64,000 bases of DNA from Clostridiales bacterium UBA6114 (GCA_002423435.1 DIWE01000039.1:62401-126400); one strand, 5' to 3'; numbered from the stretch's first letter, positions 33,767 to 43,021 are shown. Numbers and translations: made by a program. The notes: a model not told the origin generated them from the letters alone.

Positions 33767-33838
33767 TTTTCTTTTGATTGTTAGCATGATTTTTCGTGCT
33801 AACCTCTTTTTTTCCCTGCCGTCACCGGCGGCGCACCT

Positions 33839-35134
33839 TCAGCCCATAAAGCTGGGGATCCATGTAATAAGCTGCGGGAAGAAGATCAACAGGAGGATAT
33901 CCACCGCGCTGACGGCGAGAAACGGGGTGATCTCCCGGATAATCTTGTCTACCGATATGCCTGCGGAGGAAGCCGCGACAAACAGACAAATACCAACCGG
34001 CGGCGTCAGATTCCCCAGGGCGATGTTGCAGATAACCGTTACGCCGAAGGCGATGGGATTGATGCCCGCCATCGTTGCGATGGGATAAAGTATGGGGATA
34101 AACATGATCTGCATAGCGGTGCCCTCCAGGAAACAGCCGCCGATTAAAAATACCAGGTTAACGATGAGCATAACGATGATCTGGCTGTTAAGCGCGCTGC
34201 CGAACAGCCGCGAGATGACCTGCTGAAAGTTGTTCGTCTGCAGTATCCATGCAAAGAGGCTGGAGGCCGCGATGATCAGCATTACGTTGGCCGCGCCGAT
34301 CACAGAATCCATGAACAGCCTGGGCAAATCTTTTAATTTGATCGTACGGTAAACCAGCATTGCAAGGAAAAGAGTATAGGCTACCGCCGTGATGGCGGCC
34401 TCCGTCGGCGTGACAACGCCGGTGAGGATACCGCCCACGATAATGACCGGCGCGAGCAGCGGTAAAAGCGCGCCTTTAAGGGATGTCCACAGATTTTTGA
34501 GAGAAAAGGCGACTTTCACGGTTTCGTGATATTTGCGTACCGTAACAATGATAAAGCATACGATAATGTAAGAGATGCCGATCATGACGCCGGGAATGAT
34601 GCCGCCGAGAAACAGCTTGCCGACCGATATGCCGGAAATGCTGCCCAGTACGATCATGGGCATACTGGGAGGAATGATGATGCCCAGAGAACCCGACGCC
34701 GCCATGATCGCGCCCGAGTATTCCCGTTTGTAACCGCACTCCTCCATGCTGGGGACCATGATGCTGCTGAGCGCGGCCGTGTCTGCGGGGGCGGACCCGG
34801 AAATGCCGCCCATCAGCATACCCGTAAGCACGCTTACGTAACACATGCCGCCCCGCAGCGAGCCGACCAGGGCGTTTGCAAACCGGATCAGCTTTTGCGT
34901 AATGCCGCTGCACTCCATAATATTGCCGACCAGCATGAAAAACGGAATGCCCATCAGAGTTACGCTGTTGACCGCCGTATACATCCTCTGGGGCACAATC
35001 ATCAGCGGGACGGCCCCCTGCAGGATCAGCTCCGCGATGGCCGCCGCGCCGATCGCGACGCCGATGGGGATACCGATGACCGCCAACAAAAGGAACAAAA
35101 CGATCATGATTGTAAGCAATGTCGATGTGACCAT
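33839..35134 (-). CDS. dctM: TRAP transporter large permease (DctM type), second system
   Basis: 431 aa, about twelve membrane helices, with DctM signatures including FFMLVGNIMECSGI, SGSAPADTAALSSIMVPSM and a GIIIPPSMPMIVLG re-entrant loop. It is the last transporter gene in the operon, one base after dctQ. No clear minus-strand terminator separates it from the HMG-CoA-lyase gene; a GTTAGCA/TGCTAAC hairpin lies between, but its T-tract is on the plus strand. Confidence 0.92.
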   Translation of the reverse strand: MVTSTLLTIMIVLFLLLAVIGIPIGVAIGAAAIAELILQGAVPLMIVPQRMYTAVNSVTLMGIPFFMLVGNIMECSGITQKLIRFANALVGSLRGGMCYVSVLTGMLMGGISGSAPADTAALSSIMVPSMEECGYKREYSGAIMAASGSLGIIIPPSMPMIVLGSISGISVGKLFLGGIIPGVMIGISYIIVCFIIVTVRKYHETVKVAFSLKNLWTSLKGALLPLLAPVIIVGGILTGVVTPTEAAITAVAYTLFLAMLVYRTIKLKDLPRLFMDSVIGAANVMLIIAASSLFAWILQTNNFQQVISRLFGSALNSQIIVMLIVNLVFLIGGCFLEGTAMQIMFIPILYPIATMAGINPIAFGVTVICNIALGNLTPPVGICLFVAASSAGISVDKIIREITPFLAVSAVDILLLIFFPQLITWIPSFMG

Positions 35135-35135
35135 A

Positions 35136-35648
35136 TCACTTTTCTCCTTCCGGCGGCTTTTTCGCGGGATGTTTGTCCTCCATCAGCTCCACCATGCAGA
35201 AAAATATGCTGAGTATCCCGCAAAGCGGAATGCATAAATAAACCATTCCATAGTTAATATTCAGTATGGGCGAATACATGCTCATGGTAGAGCCTACGTA
35301 CTTTGCGCCGAACAGCGTAAGGATCAGAAAGAAGATCATTGTGACAAACCCGCTGAAGGTGCGGGCGCCGCCTTTTATTCTGACGGGCAGCTTACTTGTA
35401 AAAAACTCCATGCCGATATGCCGCTTTTTGTATACGCCGATAGAGATGCCGATGAACATCATCCAGGTAAAAATAAATTTGGTTATTTCATCGATCCAGG
35501 CAAAGCTGTTATTGAACAGATTCCTGCTGACAACGTTGGTAAACAGGAGAAGAATCAACAGCGAGAAACCGATCGTGGCAAAGATGTAAAAGAAGCGGAA
35601 GATTCCGTAAGCGCTTTTTTTCAGCGCGGATACGCATCTTTGTGGCAC
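35136..35648 (-). CDS. dctQ: TRAP transporter small permease (DctQ type), second system
   Basis: 170 aa with four membrane helices; the family region SRNLFNNSFAWIDEITKFIF lies near residues 43-62. It is adjacent to dctM and separated from dctP by 186 bases containing a long hairpin. Confidence 0.9.
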   Translation of the reverse strand: MPQRCVSALKKSAYGIFRFFYIFATIGFSLLILLLFTNVVSRNLFNNSFAWIDEITKFIFTWMMFIGISIGVYKKRHIGMEFFTSKLPVRIKGGARTFSGFVTMIFFLILTLFGAKYVGSTMSMYSPILNINYGMVYLCIPLCGILSIFFCMVELMEDKHPAKKPPEGEK

Positions 35649-35697
35649 ATGAATGCCTCCTTATTTATTGTTTTTTGCCGGCAACACAAGGAACGAG

Positions 35698-35736
35698 CAG
35701 ACAGGAGAGAAACCTTGGAGGTCTCTCTTCTGTCTG
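35698..35736 (-). promoter_or_regulatory. Long hairpin between dctP and dctQ
   Basis: Arms of about 18 bases (CAGACAG-AGAG-ACCT type) pairing with a few mismatches. No T-tract follows on the minus strand, so an mRNA-stabilising or processing role is more likely than termination, giving more binding protein than permease. Confidence 0.5.
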
Positions 35737-35834
35737 GCGCGGGGCATTTTTTATTTGGATCTCTCCGCCGATCCATATTGCCTTAAACGGGCGGCAGTGA
35801 ATCATCCGGTGCCCATCCGTCCGCTTGTGACAGT

Positions 35835-36881
35835 TTAATACTTAAAGTCTCTGATGCTTTCGATCAGATCCTTGCCATAGGTGTCATAAAACTGATCGTA
35901 TACGCTCTCCGTAGCCGCTCTCCAGGCGTCTTTGTCCGGGTTCTCGTTGATCTCCATTCCCTGTTCCTTCAGAAATTTGATATTTTCCGTTTCGTTGTTG
36001 CGGATGAGCTCTTTTTCATAAAGGCCGGCCTTGTGAGCCGCGTCTTTGATGACGGCCTGGTCCTCGGCGGTAAATTTGTTGAAGGTGTTGGCATTCATCA
36101 AAAGGCCCATAACTGTGTAAATGTGTCCGTCAAGCACCATGTAATCCTGTACTTCATACATGTTTTCGTCCACCATGGCGAACACAGGCCCCTCCTGACC
36201 GTCCACCGTACCGTTGGCGCAGGCCATATATACCTCGTTAAAGCTCAGCGTCGAAGAGCTGGCGCCGAGAGCCTTCAATGTGGCGGCCTGAATCGGGTTG
36301 TCCGGGATGCGGATAAGCAGACCCTTCATATCCTCCGGGCTGTTGATGGGCTTCTTGCTGTTTACGTAGTGCCGGAAGCCGGAATCCCAGTAGTCCAGCA
36401 TGACGACACCGTTTTTATCAAGGAGCAGATCCTTAAACTGGTCTCCGATTTCGCTGTCGAAAACTGCGTCCACATGCTGGTTGGAATCAAACAGATAGGG
36501 AAGGCTGAACACATTGAAGGAGGATTGAAGCTTTGCGACGGAGCTTGAGCCCACCAGGCACGCGTCCACCGTGCCCATGCTCACGCCTTCGGCCATCTCG
36601 CCCTCGCTGCCCAAAGCCGCGCTGTCATACAATTCGACCGTTACGCCGCCGTTGGTGTCTTTTTCCACAAGCTCTTTAAAAATGGCAAGCCCCTCATAGA
36701 AAAAGGAAGTCTTATTGTGGCTGGTACCCACCTTAAAGGAAGCGTACGGCGTTTTTTGGGTCCCAGAGGCAGCGGCATCGCCGGTCTCGGTGGCCGCCTC
36801 TGTGCCGTTGCCGGAACAGCCGGTAAATGCAAAGCAAAAAACCAGAACAGTAATCAGCGCCGGACATATCATTTTTTTCAT
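35835..36881 (-). CDS. dctP: TRAP transporter solute-binding lipoprotein (DctP type), second system
   Basis: 348 aa from the ATG with GGAGAG upstream. Lipoprotein signal ends FAFTGCSG (Cys about residue 21). The mature protein has DctP features such as FRHYVNSKKPINSPEDMKGL and LLIRIPDNPIQAATLKALGA, with the substrate-binding Arg in the latter. It begins 13 bases after the split transketolase gene, so transport and catabolism are co-expressed. The substrate should carry a carboxylate or a sulfonate. Confidence 0.92.
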   Translation of the reverse strand: MKKMICPALITVLVFCFAFTGCSGNGTEAATETGDAAASGTQKTPYASFKVGTSHNKTSFFYEGLAIFKELVEKDTNGGVTVELYDSAALGSEGEMAEGVSMGTVDACLVGSSSVAKLQSSFNVFSLPYLFDSNQHVDAVFDSEIGDQFKDLLLDKNGVVMLDYWDSGFRHYVNSKKPINSPEDMKGLLIRIPDNPIQAATLKALGASSSTLSFNEVYMACANGTVDGQEGPVFAMVDENMYEVQDYMVLDGHIYTVMGLLMNANTFNKFTAEDQAVIKDAAHKAGLYEKELIRNNETENIKFLKEQGMEINENPDKDAWRAATESVYDQFYDTYGKDLIESIRDFKY

Positions 36882-36894
36882 CAGAATTCTCTCC

Positions 36895-37836
36895 TTACTT
36901 TTTATATTTGATAAGTTGCATCGCCGCTTCCACAATGTTTTCCGTGTCGATCCCCATACACCCGCGCAGATAGGCCATGTTTCCTACTTCTCCGAACCGG
37001 TCCAAAATCCCCAGCCGTTTTAAGGGGACGGGGTATTCCTCGCAGAGCGCTTCCGCCACGGCGCCCCCCAATCCGCCGATAACGGTGTGATTTTCAACAG
37101 TCACAACAGCCCCCGTCTCCCTAGCCCCCCGAATAACCTCCTCTTTATCCAGAGGCTTGATGGTATGCATGTTGACAACACGTGCCCCAATTCCTTTGGA
37201 GGCCAGGGCCTCCGCCGCTTTTAAGGTAAAGTTTATCATAATGCCCGATGAAATCAATGTGACGTCGTTTCCTTCGTAAAGGACGTCGGCTTTACCGAGG
37301 CGAAACCTGTAGTCTTCCGGGTAATAGTCCCGCGTGACGCCCCGGTAATAGCGAAGGTAGGCGGGGCCGTCCAGGGCGACGAGGGCGGGAATCATTTGCT
37401 TAAGCTGGACGCCGTCCAAAGGCTCCACCACCGTCATGCCCGGAACCGTCCGCATGACCGCGATATCCTCATAGCCCTGATGCGTGCCGCCGTTGATCTC
37501 GGCCATAATCCCCGGGCTCAGTCCGACCAATACCGCACTTAAGCCCGCATATGCCAGAGAAATGACCGTCTGGTCGAAACAGCGCCGTGTCATGAAAGGG
37601 CCGAAGGCGTGAACAAAGGGCTTTTTCCCGCTGGCCGCCAACCCGGCCGCCACCGAAACCATATTTGCCTCGGCGATACCTGTGTTGAATATCCTGTCCG
37701 GATATGCGTCCTCAAAGGGTTTTGTGCCGGATATCTGCCGTGAGTCCGAATTTAATACAACGATACGCGGGTCCTCTTTTGCAAGGTCGATCAGCGTGTC
37801 GCAAAAAACCTTGCGCATTTCGACGTTATTTTCCAT
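36895..37836 (-). CDS. Split transketolase, C-terminal (pyrimidine/PP) subunit
   Basis: 313 aa. It covers the second and third domains of transketolase: GIAEANMVSVAAGLAASGKK (catalytic Glu), AFGPFMTRRCFDQ, GGTHQGYEDIAVMR, and a C-terminal domain with VVTVENHTVIGGLGGAV. It needs the ThDP-binding N-terminal subunit encoded 20 bases upstream. Split transketolases in catabolic operons act on unusual ketoses or sulfo-sugars, so this is probably not the housekeeping enzyme. Confidence 0.9.
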   Translation of the reverse strand: MENNVEMRKVFCDTLIDLAKEDPRIVVLNSDSRQISGTKPFEDAYPDRIFNTGIAEANMVSVAAGLAASGKKPFVHAFGPFMTRRCFDQTVISLAYAGLSAVLVGLSPGIMAEINGGTHQGYEDIAVMRTVPGMTVVEPLDGVQLKQMIPALVALDGPAYLRYYRGVTRDYYPEDYRFRLGKADVLYEGNDVTLISSGIMINFTLKAAEALASKGIGARVVNMHTIKPLDKEEVIRGARETGAVVTVENHTVIGGLGGAVAEALCEEYPVPLKRLGILDRFGEVGNMAYLRGCMGIDTENIVEAAMQLIKYKK

Positions 37837-37856
37837 ACTGCCCTCCCCTTATCCGC

Positions 37857-38672
37857 CTACGCCAAATCACGCAGGGCGTCGGCCACATCTTCCGGCGATA
37901 CCGGCATGCTGTGGCATTTTACGGTATTCTCGATTTTCCTCCAGCCTTTGCCCTTTACGGTGTTCATCACAATCATGCTGGGCAGGTCCGTGCAGGCCTT
38001 TGCCGCTTCAATCGCGTTATTAATGGCCTGCATGTCGTGGCCGTCGATCTCCTGGACGTGCCATCCGAAAGCGCGCCATTTCTCCGCGGCGGAGAGAAGC
38101 GAATTGATCTGTTCCAAAGGGCCGTCGATCTGCAGGCCGTTTTTGTCGAGAAAAGCGATCAGGTTATAAAGCCTCATCTGCCTTGCAAACATGCCGGCTT
38201 CCCAGATTTGGCCTTCCTGGCTCTCGCCGTCCCCGATAACGCAATATACGTACGCGCCGTTATTGTCCAGTCTGTTTGCCAGAGCCATGCCCGCGGCGGC
38301 TGAGAGGCCCTGCCCCAGAGAACCCGTGGTCATATCCACTCCCTTTGTCAGCTTCATGTCGCAGTGGCTCGGCAGATTGGTTCCCGGCTGATTAAGCGTG
38401 GTGATTTCCGACCGGTCAAAGTAGCCCTTCATGGTCAAAAGCGCATAGAGGGCAGGCCCTGCATGCCCCTTGGACATGACCAGCCGGTCTCGGTTTGCCA
38501 TGCGGATGTTTTGGGGATCGACACGCATCTGCTCATAGTAGAGCACCACCAATAGATCCACAATAGACAGCGAACCGCCCACATGCCCCTTGCCGAGGCT
38601 GCCGATCATCCGCATAACGATCCGCCTTGCCTCCTTTGCCAGATCCTCCAGCGTTTTCATATCGTTTAACAT
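37857..38672 (-). CDS. Split transketolase, N-terminal (ThDP-binding) subunit
   Basis: 271 aa with the ThDP/metal motif IGDGESQEGQIWEAG (about 142-156) ending near NGLQIDG. It also has the substrate histidine segments GKGHVGGSLS and SKGHAGPALYALL. It is paired with the C-terminal subunit gene immediately downstream. The enzyme transfers two-carbon ketol units; its aldehyde product is likely passed to the dehydrogenase encoded just upstream. GGAAGG precedes the ATG. Confidence 0.9.
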   Translation of the reverse strand: MLNDMKTLEDLAKEARRIVMRMIGSLGKGHVGGSLSIVDLLVVLYYEQMRVDPQNIRMANRDRLVMSKGHAGPALYALLTMKGYFDRSEITTLNQPGTNLPSHCDMKLTKGVDMTTGSLGQGLSAAAGMALANRLDNNGAYVYCVIGDGESQEGQIWEAGMFARQMRLYNLIAFLDKNGLQIDGPLEQINSLLSAAEKWRAFGWHVQEIDGHDMQAINNAIEAAKACTDLPSMIVMNTVKGKGWRKIENTVKCHSMPVSPEDVADALRDLA

Positions 38673-38711
38673 GAATATGACCTTCCTTTCCGCTGCGCTT
38701 CAAGGCGCGGG

Positions 38712-40124
38712 CTATTTGTCCAGCTCGGGATCGTAAAAATCGCCGAACAGCCACTCGTCGCTCGGTTTGTCCTCCGGTATCGGCCTTGAAACCCAGGTTG
38801 TGTTTATGTAATGCTTTAAGCAGATATTTTCGGAAATGATATTGCCGCCCCACGTGCCGCAGCCAAGAGAGGAGGTCATCGGCATGCCGTTTGTATACGA
38901 GCCGGCGTTCGCCTTCGACTGAGGCTGCCTCACCATAATTCTGCTCACGGGAGCCGCGAGCCCGAGCCTTGCAATATGGTCGTCGTCAAACGAATAGATC
39001 CCGCAGGAATGTCCTTTCCCGCCGACCTCATAAATGCCCCTCATCATCTCAAGGGCATTTTCAAATTCCCCCTCATATCGGTAAAGGGCAAGCAGCGTCG
39101 TCAATTTCTCGCTTGAAAAGAAGTGCTCTTTGCCGATGCCGTCGCCCGGTACCATAATAAATCTGACGTCGTCGGGGACGACGAAGCCCGCGGCTCCGGC
39201 CAGCTTTTGCGGCGGGATCGCAACCGTATCCGAAAGCCTGTGTCCTTCCTCGTCCCACATCACCCTTCTCAATGCTTCCTTTTCCTGTTCGTTTGCGAGA
39301 TATCCCCCTTCCTTTTTGAGCTGATCAACCATCGCACCGAATATTTTATCGCTGATGATCAGGTTGCCGTCGGCCGAGCAGCCCGAGCCGAAGTCCGACG
39401 TCTTGCTGAGCATGGTGTTATGCGCGGCCTCGGCCACATCGGCCGTTTCGTCGATGATCATTGTCGAATTTCCGGCGCCCGACCCATATGCGGGTGTTCC
39501 GGAGCTGTACGCGGATTTCACCATCGGCCTGCCGCCCGTTGCGATCACCAGATCCGCCCTTGCCATCAGCTCCTTTGTCATCGGAATGCTTGGGTTTTTG
39601 ATGCATTGCAGGATGTCGGCGGGCGCGCCCTCTTTTTCCAGCGTCTCACGCATAATCCTGACCGTTTCAAAGGTTGTGTTTTTGGAACGGGGATGAGGCG
39701 AGAAGATCACAACGTCCCTTGCCTTTATCGCATAAACGGCCTGACCGCCCGGGGTCAGATCGGGATTCGTGGTCGGGACAAGCGACGCGATGATTCCGAC
39801 CGGCTTTGCGTATTTCTGAATTCCTTTTTCAGGAATCTCCTCAATCAGGCCGACGCTTTTTTGTCTTAACGCGTCTCGGAGTATTCCCCTTATCTTAAAC
39901 CGTTTTCCCTGTCTGGAAACCGGGTCGCCAAGCCCGCTTTCTTTGATTCCCATATCCACCAGGCTTAAAAATGTCTGTTTATTGGTCACTGCCCAGGCGA
40001 CTGCCCGGCACAGCCGGTCAACTTTTTCCTGATCGTATGTTTCAATCACTTTTGCCGCCTTTGCGGCTTTTTCAAACAGAGCATCCAATTCCTCAATCTG
40101 CTCCTGGGTTATTTCTTTTGACAT
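38712..40124 (-). CDS. CoA-acylating aldehyde dehydrogenase
   Basis: 470 aa. It aligns with the aldehyde-dehydrogenase half of AdhE and with EutE/SauS-type enzymes: GIIASLVPTTNPDLTPGG, VIFSPHPRSKNTTFE, and the catalytic-cysteine loop DFGSGCSADGNLII. It converts an aldehyde and CoA to acyl-CoA with NAD(P). No microcompartment targeting peptide or shell genes are visible. It is first gene of the operon with split transketolase and TRAP genes and is divergent from a LysR regulator. Sulfoacetaldehyde or a hydroxyaldehyde are plausible substrates, not established here. Confidence 0.85.
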   Translation of the reverse strand: MSKEITQEQIEELDALFEKAAKAAKVIETYDQEKVDRLCRAVAWAVTNKQTFLSLVDMGIKESGLGDPVSRQGKRFKIRGILRDALRQKSVGLIEEIPEKGIQKYAKPVGIIASLVPTTNPDLTPGGQAVYAIKARDVVIFSPHPRSKNTTFETVRIMRETLEKEGAPADILQCIKNPSIPMTKELMARADLVIATGGRPMVKSAYSSGTPAYGSGAGNSTMIIDETADVAEAAHNTMLSKTSDFGSGCSADGNLIISDKIFGAMVDQLKKEGGYLANEQEKEALRRVMWDEEGHRLSDTVAIPPQKLAGAAGFVVPDDVRFIMVPGDGIGKEHFFSSEKLTTLLALYRYEGEFENALEMMRGIYEVGGKGHSCGIYSFDDDHIARLGLAAPVSRIMVRQPQSKANAGSYTNGMPMTSSLGCGTWGGNIISENICLKHYINTTWVSRPIPEDKPSDEWLFGDFYDPELDK

Positions 40125-40234
40125 GACAGTTTACCTCCAAATTTGTAAGCGCTCTTATTACGGGGTTTATGTATTTTCGCTATAAATCCATTCTACTGAC
40201 AAAGATTATTTATGTCTAATACCGATTTTTGATC

Positions 40235-40261
40235 AAAATGATAGAGACGCTCTATCATTTT
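40235..40261. promoter_or_regulatory. Palindromic operator between the catabolic operon and lysR
   Basis: AAAATGATAGAG-ACG-CTCTATCATTTT, perfect 12-base arms, ending five bases before the lysR -10 (TATAAT at 40,266-40,271). A good candidate binding site for the divergent LysR protein. Confidence 0.6.
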
Positions 40262-40308
40262 GTGCTATAATAATATTGCTTTGTACTTTATAAAAAGGAG
40301 ATGATCCA

Positions 40309-41217
40309 ATGACGTTACAGCAACTTCAATACTTCCGTGTCCTTGCAAAAGTCCAGCACTACACCAAAGCATCGGAAATGCTGCTGATTTCCCAGCCCAG
40401 CCTGAGCTACTCAATGGCGGAGCTGGAGAAGGAACTGCACATATCCTTGTTTGACAAGCACGGGAAAAAGGTCAGCTTGAGCACCTATGGAGAACTCTTT
40501 TTAAGGTATGTTGAAAATGCGTTGGATCAGCTGGACGAAGGCACCAAAATGCTGAAAATGCTTATCGATCCTTCAAAAGGAAAGGTAAATCTGGGTTATA
40601 TTTACAGCCTTAGCTCAACCTTTTTACCGGAAGTAATCACCCGTTTTTATAAAGAAGAGTTAAACAAAAATATTACCTTTAATTTTGTGCAAAATCTGAA
40701 TAACAGTATCATGGAGGATTTAAGGACCGGCAAAATTGATCTCGGATTTTGCGTAAAGCCCTCAAAAGACGTTTCCTTCATTCCGATACTAAAACAGGAA
40801 TTGTTTTTAATCGTTCCGAAAGACCATCCTTATGCGGGAAAAAAAGAAATCGATATCAGGGAAGTAAAAGACGAGCCTTTTGTGTTTATCAATAAAAGAA
40901 GCGGTCTGCGGCAAATGATCGACAGCACATTCAAAGAAATGGGAATTACACCGAAAGTGATGTTTGAGGCGGAAGAGTGTAACGCGGTGATAGCTTTCGT
41001 CTCATTGAACTCCGGCGTTGCAGTCATTCCAAAGGTACCCGCTCTTGGTAACAGCGACGTATCCGTCATGAAAATTAAGAATCCCGAGTTTTACAGAACG
41101 ATCTACATGGCCTGGGTGACGGACAGGCATATGCTTCCGTCCGTAAAAAAGGTAAGGGATTTTGTATCGGAGCATTATGGAATCGAAGAGGGAAGTTTCC
41201 TGTCTTCGAGCCGATAA
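40309..41217 (+). CDS. LysR-family regulator of the transketolase/TRAP operon
   Basis: 302 aa. N-terminal helix-turn-helix (KASEMLLISQPSLSYSMAEL, about 21-40) and a full effector-binding domain. It is divergent from the aldehyde dehydrogenase gene, the standard layout for a LysR activator of a catabolic operon. AAAAAGGAG precedes the ATG. A strong terminator follows. Confidence 0.92.
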   Translation: MTLQQLQYFRVLAKVQHYTKASEMLLISQPSLSYSMAELEKELHISLFDKHGKKVSLSTYGELFLRYVENALDQLDEGTKMLKMLIDPSKGKVNLGYIYSLSSTFLPEVITRFYKEELNKNITFNFVQNLNNSIMEDLRTGKIDLGFCVKPSKDVSFIPILKQELFLIVPKDHPYAGKKEIDIREVKDEPFVFINKRSGLRQMIDSTFKEMGITPKVMFEAEECNAVIAFVSLNSGVAVIPKVPALGNSDVSVMKIKNPEFYRTIYMAWVTDRHMLPSVKKVRDFVSEHYGIEEGSFLSSSR

Positions 41218-41241
41218 ACTGGTTTTTTGCAGCCTCATGCC

Positions 41242-41274
41242 GCGCGCCGGGATCGATTTTCCCGGCGCGCTTTT
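41242..41274 (+). terminator. Terminator of lysR
   Basis: 10-bp stem GCGCGCCGGG / CCCGGCGCGC, then TTTTGCG. Confidence 0.85.
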
Positions 41275-41352
41275 GCGTTTTTTTAATATTAAAATGCGGT
41301 TTCCCGAATAAGATATATGGAACATCCGATTTCAGACTTTGGAGGGATTTCC

Positions 41353-41886
41353 ATGGATTATTACAAGGACTGTGAAATCGCCGAGAAATACAGTGTGAAG
41401 CTGTCCTACCCCAAGGTGACGGTGGAAAAGCCGAACGAGAGATACGCAAAGCTGCTGTTAAACGACTATGCAGGGACCGTTTCCGAGCTTACGGCGATCA
41501 CGCAGTACATTTTTCATAAAATCGTGCTGGAAAAGGAATATCCCGATGTTTCCGAGGCGCTTTTGGGAATCTCCATCATTGAAATGGAGCATCTTGAGAT
41601 GCTCGGGCAGCTGATAAACGATCTGGGCCTGCCGCCGCAATTTCGCTCCTGTGTCAGAGGAAGGAGCGTCTGGTGGACAGCTTCGGAGAGGAATGTCGAT
41701 TACAGCGTATCGGTCAAAAATGCGCTTCTCGCGGATATCAGCGCGGAAATGAGGGCAATCGCCCAGTATGAAAGGGACATCGAGCTGATCGACGACGAGC
41801 AGATCGTCTGCCTTTTAAGGCGAATCATCCTCGACGAGCAGCAGCATATCGATATTTTTTCCGAGCTTTACAACAGATACTCTTAG
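41353..41886 (+). CDS. Ferritin-like di-iron protein
   Basis: 177 aa from the ATG behind GGAGGG. The four-helix pattern of the ferritin-like superfamily is clear. Metal-ligand positions are SELTAITQY (Glu), EMEHLEM (ExxH), AEMRAIAQYERD (Glu) and DEQQHIDIF (ExxH). It resembles manganese-catalase/bacterioferritin-like spore-coat relatives in Clostridia. Likely roles are peroxide detoxification or iron handling. It is monocistronic. Confidence 0.8.
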   Translation: MDYYKDCEIAEKYSVKLSYPKVTVEKPNERYAKLLLNDYAGTVSELTAITQYIFHKIVLEKEYPDVSEALLGISIIEMEHLEMLGQLINDLGLPPQFRSCVRGRSVWWTASERNVDYSVSVKNALLADISAEMRAIAQYERDIELIDDEQIVCLLRRIILDEQQHIDIFSELYNRYS

Positions 41887-42002
41887 CCGGATTTTCTATT
41901 TGTCGCGGAGTAAAACTATGATATAATAACCGCAGAGCGGCTATTATATTAATTTTGTGTCCCTTTCGCTCGCGGCTTTCGCCGCAGCTGCGAAAGATGG
42001 AC

Positions 42003-42032
42003 ACTATACCATAAACGCGTTTATGGTATAGT
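42003..42032. repeat. Perfect 30-bp palindrome upstream of rlmB
   Basis: ACTATACCATAAACG and its exact reverse complement, with no spacer. A second palindrome (GATATGATATCATATC) lies at 42,075-42,090, and a hairpin ATAATAACCGC/GCGGCTATTAT near 41,925-41,950. Confidence 0.7.
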
Positions 42033-42164
42033 TAACCGCAGAAAATGACATTTAATATCATCTGCGCATGAGCCGATATGATATCATATCCGAAAGCGGA
42101 TCTGACGTCGGCGCTTAAGGCGTCGGGCAAAGCTTTGAAGGTATATAAAGGATGGGAACATTCG

Positions 42165-42968
42165 ATGGAAAAAGGCGGTCAATTCAATAAGGCCGGAAAG
42201 TTAAGAGAAGAGCGCGCGTATGGGCATGCGGACAGCAAAACCGCTTTTACGGAGGGCAGAAACGCCGTTTTGGAGCTCCTGAAATCGGGCCGCTCGGTGG
42301 ACAAGCTCTATGTCTCAAAGGACGCGGGGGGCTCTGTCGGCGGCATCCTGAAAATGGCGAGGAGCCTTAAGGTGCCCGTTGTGCAGTGCGACCGCCGGAA
42401 GCTCGATCAGATGAGCGAAACCAAGGCGCACCAGGGCGTGATCGCAGCGGCCGCCGAGGTCCAGTACAAAACGCTCGACGATATATTTGACCTTGCTGAA
42501 AAACGAAACGAAAAGCCGATCATCGTGATCTGCGACTCGATCACCGATCCGCATAACCTGGGCGCGATCATCCGTTCGGCGGAGGTTTCCGGCGCGCACG
42601 GCGTCGTTATCCCCAAACGGAGAAGCGCGGGCGTAAACGCGGCCTGCGCCAAGGCGTCGGCCGGGGCGCTTATGTATCTGCCGATCGTGCAGGTGACAAA
42701 TCTCGTCCAGGCGCTGGATGAGCTGAAAAGCAGGGGCGTTTTCCTGTTCGGCACGGACGCCGACGGGGACAAAAGCGTGTATGACGCCGATTTCTCATGC
42801 GCCTGCGGCATTGTGATCGGCTCCGAGGGGGAAGGAATGGCGAAGCTGGCCAAAGACTGCTGTGACTTCATCATCAAGATACCGATCAAAGGAAATATTT
42901 CTTCCTTAAACGCGTCCGCGGCGGCGGCCGTCGTGCTGTTTGAGGCATTGCGGCAGAGAGGCACCTGA
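42165..42968 (+). CDS. rlmB: 23S rRNA (guanosine-2'-O-)-methyltransferase, RlmB/TrmH family
   Basis: 267 aa from an ATG with AAGGATGGG upstream; the frame opens 29 codons earlier inside a palindrome without a ribosome site. The N-terminal substrate-binding part has FTEGRNAVLELLKSGRSVDK. The SPOUT knot domain has DSITDPHNLGAIIRSAEVSG, IVIGSEGEGMAKL and IPIKGNISSLNASAAAAVVL. It methylates a 2'-hydroxyl in the 23S rRNA peptidyl-transferase region. The next gene starts about 50 bases on and may be co-transcribed. Confidence 0.9.
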   Translation: MEKGGQFNKAGKLREERAYGHADSKTAFTEGRNAVLELLKSGRSVDKLYVSKDAGGSVGGILKMARSLKVPVVQCDRRKLDQMSETKAHQGVIAAAAEVQYKTLDDIFDLAEKRNEKPIIVICDSITDPHNLGAIIRSAEVSGAHGVVIPKRRSAGVNAACAKASAGALMYLPIVQVTNLVQALDELKSRGVFLFGTDADGDKSVYDADFSCACGIVIGSEGEGMAKLAKDCCDFIIKIPIKGNISSLNASAAAAVVLFEALRQRGT

Positions 42969-43021
42969 AGGATCAGAGATTATAGGTATGGAACAAATCG
43001 ATGTCATTTGCGGAGGGAAAA

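Noticed and set aside
33780..33803. CIRCE-like hairpin GTTAGCA...TGCTAAC before the HMG-CoA-lyase gene
   Set aside because: The arms lack the CTC/GAG part of CIRCE and the spacing differs. It is only a hairpin, and its T-tract lies on the opposite strand.
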